64,000 nucleotides of DNA from Neokomagataea tanensis. Its GTDB lineage: Bacteria > Pseudomonadota > Alphaproteobacteria > Acetobacterales > Acetobacteraceae. Both the position numbers and the translations under genes were made by a program. The stretch is taken from NCBI RefSeq assembly GCF_006542335.1, contig NZ_CP032485.1, positions 1,002,501 to 1,066,500 on the forward strand, given 5' to 3'. Of the stretch, positions 8,912 through 17,331 are shown one piece after another. The notes beneath the pieces were generated by a model. The model was not told where the DNA came from. It saw only the letters and a list, made by a program, of their open reading frames with translations, and made no database searches. Numbering within the stretch: the first letter of the stretch is position 1; each line of letters begins with the position of its first letter.

Positions 8912-9606
8912 CTGACTACGTCTCTTAAATCTCAACCGGAGCGCCTCTACGGCCGTCAACGCGGCCACCCGCTCCGGGCCCGTCAGCAGCGACTGCTTGA
9001 TGTGTCGCTGCCTCGGCTATCCTTGGCTACGCCAGAGAATCCTGCCTCTACATTTGGAGATGGCATTTCTGGCGTTTTCCTTGAAATCGGCTTTGGCGGC
9101 GGCGAGCACGCGCTCGACCAACACAGGCTTAACCCCGACGTTGGCTATATCGCTTCGGAAGTCTTCGAGAACGGCTTGTGTTCGCTCCTTTCTCGTCTAG
9201 TTCCCGAAGGTGAGGAAGAGACCGCTTCTCCCCCAAGAATTTTCGTCTTTGGGCGGAAGATGCCCGGCTACTTCTGAAAAGCCTGCCGGAAAACAGTCTC
9301 GACCGCGCTTATTTAATGTTTCCGGACCCTTGGCCAAAAGCACGTCACGCTAAGCGCCGCTTCGTCCACCCGGAAAATATCGCGCTTCTGGCACGTGCTC
9401 TCAAACCGGGAGCCGTATGGCGGGTTGCGAGTGATCACCCCGTTTATCAAGAATGGGTTGAAGAGGTCATGAAAGCACAAGACCTTTTCGATACGCCGCC
9501 TTACACCACAGAACGGCCTGAAGGCTGGTCACCCACCCGATACGAAAGCAAAGCTTTCCGGGAAGGTCGCCAACCATTTTATTGGACATTTACAAGGCGC
9601 AACTAA
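8912..9606 (+). pseudogene. trmB: tRNA (guanine-46-N7)-methyltransferase, frameshifted
   Basis: TrmB methylates G46 in the variable loop of tRNA with SAM. The first frame shows RLYGRQRGHPLRARQQRLLD, the SAM motif FLEIGFGGGEH and SEVFENGLCSLLSRLV; the second resumes at NFRLWAEDARLLL and includes MFPDPWPKARHAKRRF and the C-terminal SDHP...PTRYESKA. One extra base in the C5 tract at 9230-9234 restores about 231 residues, the normal length. The upstream frame has no ATG/GTG/TTG before the conserved N-terminus; CTG 8912 is the only near-cognate codon, and GTG 9002 would delete conserved residues. Pseudogene or sequencing error. Confidence 0.88.
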
Positions 9607-9661
9607 TACTGGTGCGTCGACTTGGTTTTCATTTTATTGATTCAAGCAGAGGCCCAAACTC

Positions 9662-11302
9662 ATGACAGAGATCGAACGCGACGAAATGGAATTTGACGTG
9701 GTGGTTGTAGGAGGTGGACCAGCCGGTCTATCAGCCGCCATACACCTCAAGCAAATTTCTCCCGACCTCAATGTCTGCTTGATCGAAAAAGGAAGCGAGA
9801 TCGGCGCACATATTGTGTCCGGGGCCGTTATCGAGCCCCGCTCCCTTGAAGAACTGCTGCCGAACTGGCGCGAAACAAACGCCCCCCTGCGTACGGAAGT
9901 CTCAGAAGAACAAGTCCTTTTCCTGACGGAAAAGCGGGCCTTCCCAATTCCTGGCCTTAATCTTGTCATGCCACACATGGCAAACCACGGAAATTACGTT
10001 GTTTCCTTGGGCGAAGTATGCCGCTGGCTGGGCGAGCAAGCCGAGGCTTTGGGTGTTGAAATTTACCCCGGATTCTCCGGCGCCCAACTACACATAGAAG
10101 ACGGATGCGTCACTGGAATCATCACCGGCGATATGGGCATTGAGCGCGACGGCTCTCAAGGTCCAAATTTCACACCTGGTATGATCCTGCGTGCGCGCCA
10201 AACCATTCTTACCGAAGGGACGCGTGGGTCCTTGTCAGCCCACGCCATGCAACATTTCAACCTGCGCGATGGTGTTGAGACACAAACATACGGCCTAGGC
10301 ATTAAAGAAGTCTGGGAGATCCCCGAGGAAAACCACCGCCCGGGCTTTGTACAACACAGCTTCGGTTGGCCACTAGATAACAGCACCTATGGCGGTGCGT
10401 GGCTTTACCATTTCGGCAAAAACCTTGTCAGCTATGGCTTCGTCACAGGGCTGGACTACCAAAACCCCCATCTCTCTCCCTTCGAAGAAATGCAGCGGAC
10501 CAAGAACCACCCCGCGTTTAAAAAGCATTTCGAAGGCGGCAAGCGCATTATTTACGGCGCACGCGCGCTCTCAGAAGGCGGCGTACAATCTATTCCACGC
10601 CTAACTTTCCCGGGCGGTGTACTCGCCGGAGACTCTGCTGGTTTCGTCAACGTGCCCAAAATTAAGGGTACACACACTGCGATGAAGTCCGGCATGCTTG
10701 CTGCGGAAGCCGTGGCAGATGCTCTCAACAACAATGAGCAACAAGCACATAGCTTGGAAGATCGCCTCCGCGCTTCATGGCTCTGGGATGAGCTTCACGG
10801 CGTCCGCAATATCCGACCAGCTTTTGCAAAATGGGGAGCTAAGGTTGGCGCCCTCTATGCTGGGATCGACTCGATGCTGTTGCGTGGCCGTGCACCATGG
10901 ACACTGCACCACCCGCATGCCGACCACGAGACCTTGCGTCTGGCCACAAAAACCTCCCCAATTGCCTACCCCAAGCCAGACAACAAACTCACCTTCGATC
11001 GCGTCAGCTCAGTTTTCCTCAGCGGCACCAACCATGAAGAAAACCAACCCATACATCTCAAACTCCGTGACCAGTCTGTATGGGGACCCGTCAATCACAC
11101 GCTCTATGACTCACCGGAAAGTCGCTACTGCCCGGCCGGAGTATATGAACAAGAGCAAAAAACGCCCGATCAATGGGATCTACGCATCAACGCCCAAAAT
11201 TGCGTGCATTGCAAAACCTGTGACATCAAAGACCCCACACAAAACATCGAATGGTGCACGCCAGAGGGCAGCGGAGGCCCCAACTACCCTGTCGGGATGT
11301 AA
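9662..11302 (+). CDS. Electron transfer flavoprotein-ubiquinone oxidoreductase
   Basis: ETF-QO, 546 residues, passes electrons from reduced ETF to ubiquinone at the membrane. The N-terminal FAD-binding motif VVVGGGPAGLSAAIHL is at about residues 15-30. The C-terminal [4Fe-4S] ferredoxin-like domain has NCVHCKTCDIKDP and a distal Cys in EWCTPEG. It is followed by etfB-etfA, its electron donor, making a functional electron-transfer module. Confidence 0.96.
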   Translation: MTEIERDEMEFDVVVVGGGPAGLSAAIHLKQISPDLNVCLIEKGSEIGAHIVSGAVIEPRSLEELLPNWRETNAPLRTEVSEEQVLFLTEKRAFPIPGLNLVMPHMANHGNYVVSLGEVCRWLGEQAEALGVEIYPGFSGAQLHIEDGCVTGIITGDMGIERDGSQGPNFTPGMILRARQTILTEGTRGSLSAHAMQHFNLRDGVETQTYGLGIKEVWEIPEENHRPGFVQHSFGWPLDNSTYGGAWLYHFGKNLVSYGFVTGLDYQNPHLSPFEEMQRTKNHPAFKKHFEGGKRIIYGARALSEGGVQSIPRLTFPGGVLAGDSAGFVNVPKIKGTHTAMKSGMLAAEAVADALNNNEQQAHSLEDRLRASWLWDELHGVRNIRPAFAKWGAKVGALYAGIDSMLLRGRAPWTLHHPHADHETLRLATKTSPIAYPKPDNKLTFDRVSSVFLSGTNHEENQPIHLKLRDQSVWGPVNHTLYDSPESRYCPAGVYEQEQKTPDQWDLRINAQNCVHCKTCDIKDPTQNIEWCTPEGSGGPNYPVGM

Positions 11303-11384
11303 ATATCTGCTGGGGATGTGACTTCCCCGTTCAGTTCAGCTAACTTGTCTCAGCTTTGTGAAGTTATAAGTGGCGGATTGGACA

Positions 11385-12134
11385 ATGAAGATATTAGTGC
11401 CGATCAAGCGCGTGGTCGATTACAACGTGAAAGTCCGCGTCGCAGCGGATGGTAGCGGTGTCGACACGCAAGGCGTGAAAATGTCAATGAACCCCTTCGA
11501 TGAGATCGCCGTCGAAGAAGGCATCCGACTGCGCGAAAGCGGAGCGGCGAAAGAGGTTGTGGTCGTCACCATTGGGGCCCAAGCAGCGCAAGATGTTTTG
11601 CGCACCGCCATGGCCATGGGTGCGGACCGCGCTATTCTGGTAAAAACAGACGATACACTTGAGCCGCGCGCCGTCGCGAACGCGCTCAAGGCCGTCATCG
11701 AGCGCGAAAATCCATCCATCGTGAGCATGGGCAAACAAGCCATTGACGATGACATGAACGCGACGGGCCAGATTCTGGCTGCCAAGCTCAACTGGCCACA
11801 AGCGACATTTGCCAGCAAAGTCGTTGTGAACGGTGACAAGGCAGAAGTCACACGCGAGATCGACGGCGGCACAGCAACATTTGCTGTCCCCCTCCCGGCT
11901 ATCATTACAGCAGATCTACGCCTGAATGAGCCTCGATACGCCTCGCTCCCGAACATCATGAAAGCCCGCAAAAAGCCTCTCGAGACAATTGAGCTCGAAA
12001 GCCTCGGCGTAGACACCGCATCACGCCTGACGACGATTTCGGTAGCAGAGCCAGCTGAGCGCCAAGCCGGCGTCATGGTAAGCAGCGTGGCCGAGTTGGT
12101 CGAAAAACTAAAGACAGAAGCGAAGGTGATCTGA
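11385..12134 (+). CDS. etfB: Electron transfer flavoprotein beta subunit
   Basis: ETF beta subunit, 249 residues, binds AMP and with EtfA forms the FAD-carrying soluble carrier that accepts electrons from acyl-CoA and other dehydrogenases. The family start [16 protein letters not shown] and the signature [31 protein letters not shown] segment near residues 175-200 are present. ATG 11385 is preferred over an in-frame GTG 15 bases upstream because the conserved N-terminus begins there. The stop overlaps etfA by one base. Confidence 0.95.
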   Translation: MKILVPIKRVVDYNVKVRVAADGSGVDTQGVKMSMNPFDEIAVEEGIRLRESGAAKEVVVVTIGAQAAQDVLRTAMAMGADRAILVKTDDTLEPRAVANALKAVIERENPSIVSMGKQAIDDDMNATGQILAAKLNWPQATFASKVVVNGDKAEVTREIDGGTATFAVPLPAIITADLRLNEPRYASLPNIMKARKKPLETIELESLGVDTASRLTTISVAEPAERQAGVMVSSVAELVEKLKTEAKVI

Positions 12135-13048
12135 TGACAGCTCTTGTTCTTCTGGAAATCGAAAACGGCGCAGTCCGACAGGCATCGCGCTCAGCCGTTG
12201 CCGCTGCAAGCGCCTTTGGTTCTGTTGATGTGCTTGTTCTCGGCGCAGGCGCAGAAGCTGCAGCGCGCCTTCCGGGCGTTGCCCGCGTCCGACACGCAGA
12301 GTCACTTTCTGATTCCATCGCCGAAAGTGCGTCTGCGCTACTTGCAAGCATTGCTGCCGAATATACGCATATCATCAGCGCAGCGACAGCAAACGGTAAA
12401 AACATCCTGCCCCGGCTTGCTGGGTTACTTGATGTTCAGCCTATCCCTGACGTCATTGCTATTCAGGATGCAGATACTTTCGTCCGTCCGATTTATGCAG
12501 GCAATGCACTCGCAACTGTGCGATCAAGCGATAACATCAAAGTTCTAACAGTACGCGGCGCCAATTTTGATCCGGTAGCAAGTGAAGGTGGAAGCGCATC
12601 TATCGAAGCAATCGCTCTTGATACATCTGCTACAATCCCTTCCGTTGAAGAAATCTCGGTCAACCTCTCAACATCCGAACGCCCTGAATTGGAATCAGCC
12701 AGAGTAGTTCTCTCAGGGGGTAGAGGGTTAAAAGACGCAGCAAACTTTAAGCTGCTTGACCCTATTGCAGACAAACTCGGCGCAGCCATTGGCGCTTCAC
12801 GCGCCGCTGTGGATTCAGGCTTCGCACCAAACGAAATGCAAGTCGGGCAAACGGGTAAAATCGTTGCGCCTGAGCTGTACGTTGCTGTCGGTCTATCTGG
12901 CGCAATTCAGCATTTGGCCGGCATGAAGGACAGCCGCGTCATCGTTGCAATCAATATCGATCCAGAAGCACCAATTTTCCGCGTCGCGGATTATGGGCTG
13001 GTCGCTGACCTGTTCACGGTTCTACCGGAACTGGAACAAGCGCTTTAA
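12134..13048 (+). CDS. etfA: Electron transfer flavoprotein alpha subunit
   Basis: ETF alpha subunit, 304 residues. The C-terminal FAD-binding domain is clear: [60 protein letters not shown] (in parts), and [16 protein letters not shown]. It overlaps etfB (TGATG), so the pair is translationally coupled and works with the upstream ETF-QO. Confidence 0.96.
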   Translation: MTALVLLEIENGAVRQASRSAVAAASAFGSVDVLVLGAGAEAAARLPGVARVRHAESLSDSIAESASALLASIAAEYTHIISAATANGKNILPRLAGLLDVQPIPDVIAIQDADTFVRPIYAGNALATVRSSDNIKVLTVRGANFDPVASEGGSASIEAIALDTSATIPSVEEISVNLSTSERPELESARVVLSGGRGLKDAANFKLLDPIADKLGAAIGASRAAVDSGFAPNEMQVGQTGKIVAPELYVAVGLSGAIQHLAGMKDSRVIVAINIDPEAPIFRVADYGLVADLFTVLPELEQAL

Positions 13049-13084
13049 TAAAAACAGCGATCTACCAATTTATGGTAGATCGCT
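13047..13084 (-). terminator. Intrinsic terminator for minus-strand transcription
   Basis: Perfect 11-bp stem AGCGATCTACC (13056-13066) with GGTAGATCGCT (13074-13084). Read on the minus strand it is followed by GTTTTTATT; on the plus strand it is followed by GAAAAAGC. It therefore best fits termination of minus-strand transcripts from the lysis-like cluster to the right, although it may also end the etf transcript. Confidence 0.7.
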
Positions 13085-13166
13085 GAAAAAGCATCATATT
13101 CTACTTTTACAAAATCGCTCCCCCCTTGCAAAAACGAGTAACTCTCGTTAGAGGATGCGCCGTCGG

Positions 13167-13243
13167 CGGAGTGTAGCTCAGCCTGGTAGAGCACTGTGTT
13201 CGGGACGCAGGGGCCGGAGGTTCGAATCCTCTCACTCCGACCA
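13167..13243 (+). tRNA. tRNA-Pro (CGG)
   Basis: A 77-base cloverleaf with a perfect CGGAGTG/CACTCCG acceptor stem, D-arm GCTCAGCCTGGTAGAGC, anticodon loop TTCGGGA (anticodon CGG, reading CCG), T-arm GGAGGTTCGAATCCTCT, and encoded CCA. The AT-rich phage-like cluster starts 15 bases beyond its 3' end. Confidence 0.96.
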
Positions 13244-13257
13244 ATAATCCAAAAAAT

Positions 13258-13476
13258 TTATTGAATATTACAAGCTTTATGAAGCTCAACAAGCTGCATA
13301 GCACTTTGCAATAATGCAGGACATTCCTGCCAATGCGCGCGAATCTCAGCTGCCATTTCTGCCTGAAATGCTTTATCCCACTCATGCATAGGCGGACAAA
13401 ACGCACGCGGTGAAGGTTGAGAACTACACCCTCCCAGCACTAGAGCCAAAAAAACTACAGGAAATCTGTACTTCAT
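13258..13476 (-). CDS. Small lipoprotein, possible Rz1-like spanin
   Basis: Protein of 72 residues with a lipoprotein signal peptide (FPVVFLALVLGGCSS, lipobox Cys about residue 17) and a Pro-containing short mature region with three more cysteines. It overlaps the upstream TM/coiled-coil gene by 4 bases. That pairing of a small membrane-anchored coiled-coil protein with a small lipoprotein resembles phage Rz/Rz1 outer/inner spanins. Function inferred from context only. Confidence 0.65.
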   Translation of the reverse strand: MKYRFPVVFLALVLGGCSSQPSPRAFCPPMHEWDKAFQAEMAAEIRAHWQECPALLQSAMQLVELHKACNIQ

Positions 13477-13700
13477 GCCTCTCCTCGGTCCAAAATTGCC
13501 AGCAATTCATCGCGTGATCTCGGAGCGTCAACCCGTTGCTGAGCCATAGAACGCAAAGCTGCGTTCTGCTGTTGGACCAGAAAAATATCCTGCTGCGCCG
13601 ATTGAGCTTGCTGCCCGCGCTTACCCGCACGGTACAACAAGACCCCCGCCCCTAAAATCATTAAGATCGTAGAGGCGAGAACACTTAAGTTAAACGTCAC
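13473..13700 (-). CDS. Small TM/coiled-coil protein, possible Rz-like spanin
   Basis: Protein of 75 residues: one N-terminal membrane helix (about residues 4-24, LSVLASTILMILGAGVLLY) followed by a basic and Gln-rich stretch with coiled-coil character (QQAQSAQQDIFLVQQQNAALRS). The topology matches inner-membrane spanins. It shares 4-base ATGA overlaps with both neighbours, so the three genes form a tight cluster. Confidence 0.65.
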   Translation of the reverse strand: MTFNLSVLASTILMILGAGVLLYRAGKRGQQAQSAQQDIFLVQQQNAALRSMAQQRVDAPRSRDELLAILDRGEA

Positions 13701-13972
13701 ACCACAGGCTGTGAAACAGTGTTTGAGGTCGTGGTGCCGCTGGACTGGCTCAACGCCTGCTCTAACGACACTGCCCCATCAAAAATCTTCGCCATTGCGG
13801 CATCAACATCTGTGACGTTGATATGGCTACTCAAGCGCGCAACGAGCGCTTCTAGTACCCCTTGAGCTATCATTCCTCCAATGCTTACACCTTGCTGTAC
13901 CGTTTCTGTATCTGCTTTCCCAAGGCTCTGATTAATTAATTTTTCAAACGCCGAAATAGACAAAAGAGACAT
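13697..13972 (-). CDS. Hypothetical protein in lysis-like cluster
   Basis: Protein of 91 residues, acidic, without signal peptide or membrane segment; the C-terminus is Ser/Thr-rich. I do not recognise a family. It is coupled by a 4-base overlap to the spanin-like gene and lies 23 bases after the holin-like gene. Its position between a holin-like and an Rz-like gene is where an endolysin or accessory lysis gene often sits, but no lytic motif is visible. Confidence 0.6.
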   Translation of the reverse strand: MSLLSISAFEKLINQSLGKADTETVQQGVSIGGMIAQGVLEALVARLSSHINVTDVDAAMAKIFDGAVSLEQALSQSSGTTTSNTVSQPVV

Positions 13973-13995
13973 ATTATGTTCCTAAATTATGGTAT

Positions 13996-14241
13996 TTATT
14001 TTTTAATATTTGAATCTATAGATAATTTTGATTTACTACTTTCTATGTAATTAGAAGCCCAACCTATATTTAAACCCAATACTGAAATAACTCTATATGC
14101 ACTATATACAATTTTATTATTGGGCGGTGGAAATAAAACTGTAATGAGTTTACAAAAAATAATAAAAAAGGCTAACAGAGTTTCGTATTCTTTTGGAAAG
14201 ATATTCAATAACGTTGCTAAATCAACAAATGACCCATTCAT
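13996..14241 (-). CDS. Small membrane protein, holin-like
   Basis: Protein of 81 residues with two predicted membrane helices (TLLAFFIIFCKLITVLFP and VYSAYRVISVLGLNIGWA) and a Ser/Lys-rich C-terminal tail. The size and two-helix layout resemble class II holins. ATG 14241 was preferred over ATG 14280 because AGGGAT lies at good distance upstream. The gene is markedly AT-richer than the flanking housekeeping genes, consistent with horizontal origin. Confidence 0.55.
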   Translation of the reverse strand: MNGSFVDLATLLNIFPKEYETLLAFFIIFCKLITVLFPPPNNKIVYSAYRVISVLGLNIGWASNYIESSKSKLSIDSNIKK

Positions 14242-14475
14242 TATTTCATCCCTATAAAAATAAAAAAAGACACCTCTCATTGCGAAAAGATGCCTTACTA
14301 AAATTTCATGTTAATTATCAAACCATTTAAATTTATGGCTTAATGCCACAATACATACTTATTTAGCGCTTTTATGGCAAGCATTTATTTACAAATTTTC
14401 CACAATCAGTTGATTACATCCCTGTTTCCACCTACTTTGAAAGAGCAATTTATTTGCTGGACTCAGGAGGTTTTT

Positions 14476-14841
14476 ATGAGCCGCACTCTTCGAGGAGTAT
14501 TCTTCCTCGCTGCAATCGCCACAGCTTCTCCAGCCCTTGCAGAACCAGGCGGTTGCCTCAAATACGGTGCAGCTGGCGCCGTCGGTGGGCATTTTGTCAA
14601 ACATGGCGTCTTGGGCGCCGTCGGCGGTTGCGTAGCTGGCATGTATACGCGCCACGAATACCGTAAAGGAATCGCCGAAAAAGCTGCCCTTTGGGACAAA
14701 GAGCACCCAGCAGCTCCCGACGAAAAAGCAAGCTGGTGGCAAAGACACCACGATGCCGCTTCAGTAAAACAAAAAGCTGAATGGTACGATGCAGAGCATC
14801 CAAGCAACGGCGCTCCACAAAACAACGCTACACCCAACTAA
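14476..14841 (+). CDS. Secreted glycine-zipper protein
   Basis: Protein of 121 residues with a signal peptide (GVFFLAAIATASPALA) and an alternating Gly/Ala segment (KYGAAGAVGGHFVKHGVLGAVGGCVAG) typical of glycine-zipper membrane-inserting proteins, then a charged Trp/His-rich tail. ATG 14476 has a strong CAGGAGG site upstream; an in-frame ATG at 14374 would add an unlikely 34-residue extension. Function unknown; probably envelope-associated. Confidence 0.8.
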   Translation: MSRTLRGVFFLAAIATASPALAEPGGCLKYGAAGAVGGHFVKHGVLGAVGGCVAGMYTRHEYRKGIAEKAALWDKEHPAAPDEKASWWQRHHDAASVKQKAEWYDAEHPSNGAPQNNATPN

Positions 14842-14847
14842 CAAAAA

Positions 14848-14875
14848 ACCGCCCGTGGATTCTTCCACGGGCGGT
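14848..14875. terminator. Bidirectional terminator, glycine-zipper gene / hemH
   Basis: Perfect 12-bp stem ACCGCCCGTGGA (14848-14859) with TCCACGGGCGGT (14864-14875), loop TTCT. On the minus strand it is followed by TTTTTTGT, a strong intrinsic terminator for hemH; on the plus strand it closes the glycine-zipper gene. Confidence 0.88.
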
Positions 14876-14911
14876 GCTTGTAAGCTCAGTTATCCGTTAG
14901 GCTTTTAGCCT

Positions 14912-15946
14912 TTACTCAGCCGTCGAGAAGCCGCGCATTGCCTTACGTGTGAGATCCTCAATTAAGTCAATCGCAGCTACGTCATCATTCAAGCACGGTA
15001 TTAAAGCAAACTTCTCGCCACCGACCTCTTCAAACTCTTCACGAAGCTCATTTCCGATTTCGTCCAGAGTCTCGATGCAATCCGCCATGAAGCCTGGTGT
15101 TATGACAGCAATCTTAGTGACACCTTCATCCGGCAACTTAGATACGAATTCAGCAGTATAAGGCTTTAACCATTCCATTGGCCCAAAGCGCGACTGAAAT
15201 GTGAGCGGCATCTGCTCTTCAGTAAGATCCAAGGCTGTACGCAGAGCTGCCGTAGTGCGCTCGCACTCTTCCCTGTATCGATCTCCTTTTTCCACGCATA
15301 TTTTAGGCAGGCCGTGGAAAGATACGACCAATCTCTGGGGCTTGAAATCCAAGCTAGCCAGCTTCCGACGAACTGATTCCTCCAAGCCTTTGATGAACAA
15401 GGGGTGATCCGGAAACGAAGGCACTGTCAACACAGAAGGCTGACCACGCAGCTTCATCAGTGCACGAAACAACTGGTCGTTTGCAGTTGCCGTGGTTGTG
15501 GCAGAGTATTGGGGGTAAAGCGGGATGCTTATGATCCTGTCGCAACCCTGATCCATGAGCTCATCTACAGCGTGAGCTATAGATGGCTTGCCGTAACGCA
15601 TGCCCCAAGCTACCGGCACGTCCTCATTAGACAGCCTTTCCTTCAGCAATTCTGCTTGCTTCTCGGTGTACACCCTCAGCGGGGAGGCATTTTTTTCTTT
15701 GTCCCAGATCCGAGCGTAATTGGCTCCACTTTCAAACGGCCGACGCGCCAATACTGCGCCCTGCAATATCGGCTGCCAGACAACTGACGGCGCCTCGATG
15801 ACTCTGCGGTCAGAAAGGAACTCACTCAGGTAGCGCCTCACACCCCAGTATCCCGTATTGTCGGGTGTACCGAGGTTAATGAGCAGCACACCTGTGCGGC
15901 CATTTAAAGGGATTGGGGTGCGGGGGGTGCGATATACAAAAGCCAT
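14912..15946 (-). CDS. hemH: Ferrochelatase
   Basis: HemH, 344 residues, inserts Fe2+ into protoporphyrin IX to make heme. The N-terminal VLLINLGTPDN, the IPLYPQYS segment, the catalytic His in VVSFHGLPK and the Glu in CIETLDEIGNEL are all present. It has its own terminator and is preceded by a long hairpin-rich spacer. The other heme genes here (hemE, hemJ) are 30 kb away. Confidence 0.96.
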   Translation of the reverse strand: MAFVYRTPRTPIPLNGRTGVLLINLGTPDNTGYWGVRRYLSEFLSDRRVIEAPSVVWQPILQGAVLARRPFESGANYARIWDKEKNASPLRVYTEKQAELLKERLSNEDVPVAWGMRYGKPSIAHAVDELMDQGCDRIISIPLYPQYSATTTATANDQLFRALMKLRGQPSVLTVPSFPDHPLFIKGLEESVRRKLASLDFKPQRLVVSFHGLPKICVEKGDRYREECERTTAALRTALDLTEEQMPLTFQSRFGPMEWLKPYTAEFVSKLPDEGVTKIAVITPGFMADCIETLDEIGNELREEFEEVGGEKFALIPCLNDDVAAIDLIEDLTRKAMRGFSTAE

Positions 15947-16274
15947 AACCCAATAAACTGCTATGGGCTAAGAAGTTGCAATCCCTTAGCCCGTAAAACA
16001 CAAAGGGAAGTGTGAAACGCGTCCCAGAGGGGACGCTATCGTCGGTGCCTTACGCGAGCGTAAGAAAGAGAGGGTTTCAAAATCCCACTACACGCCGTTG
16101 CGGCAAATAACCCAACAGTAATCATCGAGATTTCGAAGTATGTTGGTGAGGTAATCATGAAGTTCATCTCTGACCTCCTAGAGCTCTTCTGGGGAAATCC
16201 TGAGCTCAATTAAGAGAGTGGCAATCTTACTTTTCACTTTCAAGAAAAAAATGCGTTTTCATGCAAAAAAATTG
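15947..16274. other. Hairpin-rich intergenic region, hemH to lysR
   Basis: A 328-base region without a conventional gene. It holds three hairpins in a row: GGGCTAAG (15965-15972)/CTTAGCCC (15985-15992), GCGTCCC (16019-16025)/GGGACGC (16030-16036) and CTTACG (16049-16054)/CGTAAG (16059-16064), then a possible 18-codon ORF. It may contain the hemH leader on the minus strand or a small RNA on either strand. Confidence 0.5.
16157..16213 (+). CDS. Possible 18-residue hydrophobic peptide
   Basis: ATG-started ORF of 18 residues (MKFISDLLELFWGNPELN) with GGTGAGGT about 6 bases upstream. The amphipathic/hydrophobic centre could insert in a membrane. The frame stays open without a start back to 16064. 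It might be a leader peptide, a small membrane peptide or chance; no family is recognised. Confidence 0.3.
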   Translation: MKFISDLLELFWGNPELN

Positions 16275-17198
16275 TCACAGACTTTTTAAGGAACTGTGAC
16301 AACGCATTTTCCGGGCCTGATGGATGAAATACAATTTGGCGCCACTCATTCTAACGGGACGGAAAATTAAATATAACGATGCTGTAAGAGGCGTCTTTTT
16401 GGATAGAGGCAAATACCTAATCTGAGACGGATGGTGCGCACCCATAGATTGCGGAACAATTGAAATGCCAAGCCCGCCTGCAACCAAATTTAATGCTGCC
16501 ATCAGCTGCGGGCCTTTCTGCCTAATACTTGGGGTAAATCCAGCACCATGACAGGCGTCAACTATCGTTCGGTAAAGCCCGTTATTGTATTGGCTTTGAT
16601 AAAGGATGAAGTCTTCTCCCTCTAAATCCCCCAAACGAATCCCATCAGCACACACTTGCTGAGCCAAAGCGTGACCAATCGGCACAGCAACAACCATTGG
16701 TTCATCAAAAAGCTGCTCGACAACAATGTCAGACGCATCGGGTATGGATGCCCGGACAAAGGCAACATCGACGCGATCATCCCTCAATGCACCCAGTAAT
16801 TGGCTGGAGTTGCCTTCCGTTAGGCTGACATCAACATCAGGCCAACGCTGACGAAAGTCTCCTAGAACAGCAGGAAGACTCGGATGGCACATAGCAGAGT
16901 TCGTAAACCCAACCGCCAACTCCCCACTTTCCCCACGCATTACTCGCCCAACATCGCGCACCGCTTCTTCCAAACGATCCACGACATCATATGCGCCATC
17001 TAACAAGGTGCGTCCGGCAGCCGTCAGACGCATCCCTCTCGGGTGACGCTCAAACAAAATAACGCCTAAGGCCTGCTCTGCTCTGCGCAAAAGTCTGGTC
17101 AGTGGGGGTTGCTGTATTCCGAGGCGCTCAGCCGCAAGGGTTAAATTGCCTTCTTCAGCAATTGCGATCAGCGCACGGAGATGACGTAATTCAAGCAT
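16275..17198 (-). CDS. LysR-family transcriptional regulator
   Basis: LTTR of 307 residues: an N-terminal winged HTH (MLELRHLRALIAIAEEGNLTLAAERLGIQQPPLTRLLRRAE in parts) and a C-terminal LysR substrate-binding domain. ATG 17198 is used because the HTH begins there; an in-frame upstream ATG at 17333 would run through the divergent promoter. It is divergent from the icd-acnA pair, so it probably controls them in response to a carboxylate, by the usual LTTR logic. The effector is unknown. Confidence 0.92.
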   Translation of the reverse strand: MLELRHLRALIAIAEEGNLTLAAERLGIQQPPLTRLLRRAEQALGVILFERHPRGMRLTAAGRTLLDGAYDVVDRLEEAVRDVGRVMRGESGELAVGFTNSAMCHPSLPAVLGDFRQRWPDVDVSLTEGNSSQLLGALRDDRVDVAFVRASIPDASDIVVEQLFDEPMVVAVPIGHALAQQVCADGIRLGDLEGEDFILYQSQYNNGLYRTIVDACHGAGFTPSIRQKGPQLMAALNLVAGGLGISIVPQSMGAHHPSQIRYLPLSKKTPLTASLYLIFRPVRMSGAKLYFIHQARKMRCHSSLKSL

Positions 17199-17201
17199 GC
17201 C

Positions 17202-17216
17202 ATACCTTTTAGGTAT
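17202..17216. promoter_or_regulatory. LTTR-box candidate ATAC-N7-GTAT
   Basis: ATAC-CTTTTAG-GTAT, a perfect inverted repeat with the T-N11-A core expected of LysR-type binding sites, lies 3 bases upstream of the lysR start in the lysR/icd divergent region. The position suits autorepression plus regulation of icd. Confidence 0.55.
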
Positions 17217-17331
17217 AACAATTCCCCTGCGCAAACATTTCCCATCACTGTCATTAAACAATAGAATATTTGTATAAAACAGGCGCTTTTCACTAACTTC
17301 CTGCCTCGAAACACCGTCAAAGGACGTTCCC

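Noticed and set aside
11420-12076. 218-residue minus-strand ORF opposite etfB
   Set aside because: Low-complexity Ser/Arg-rich shadow of etfB.
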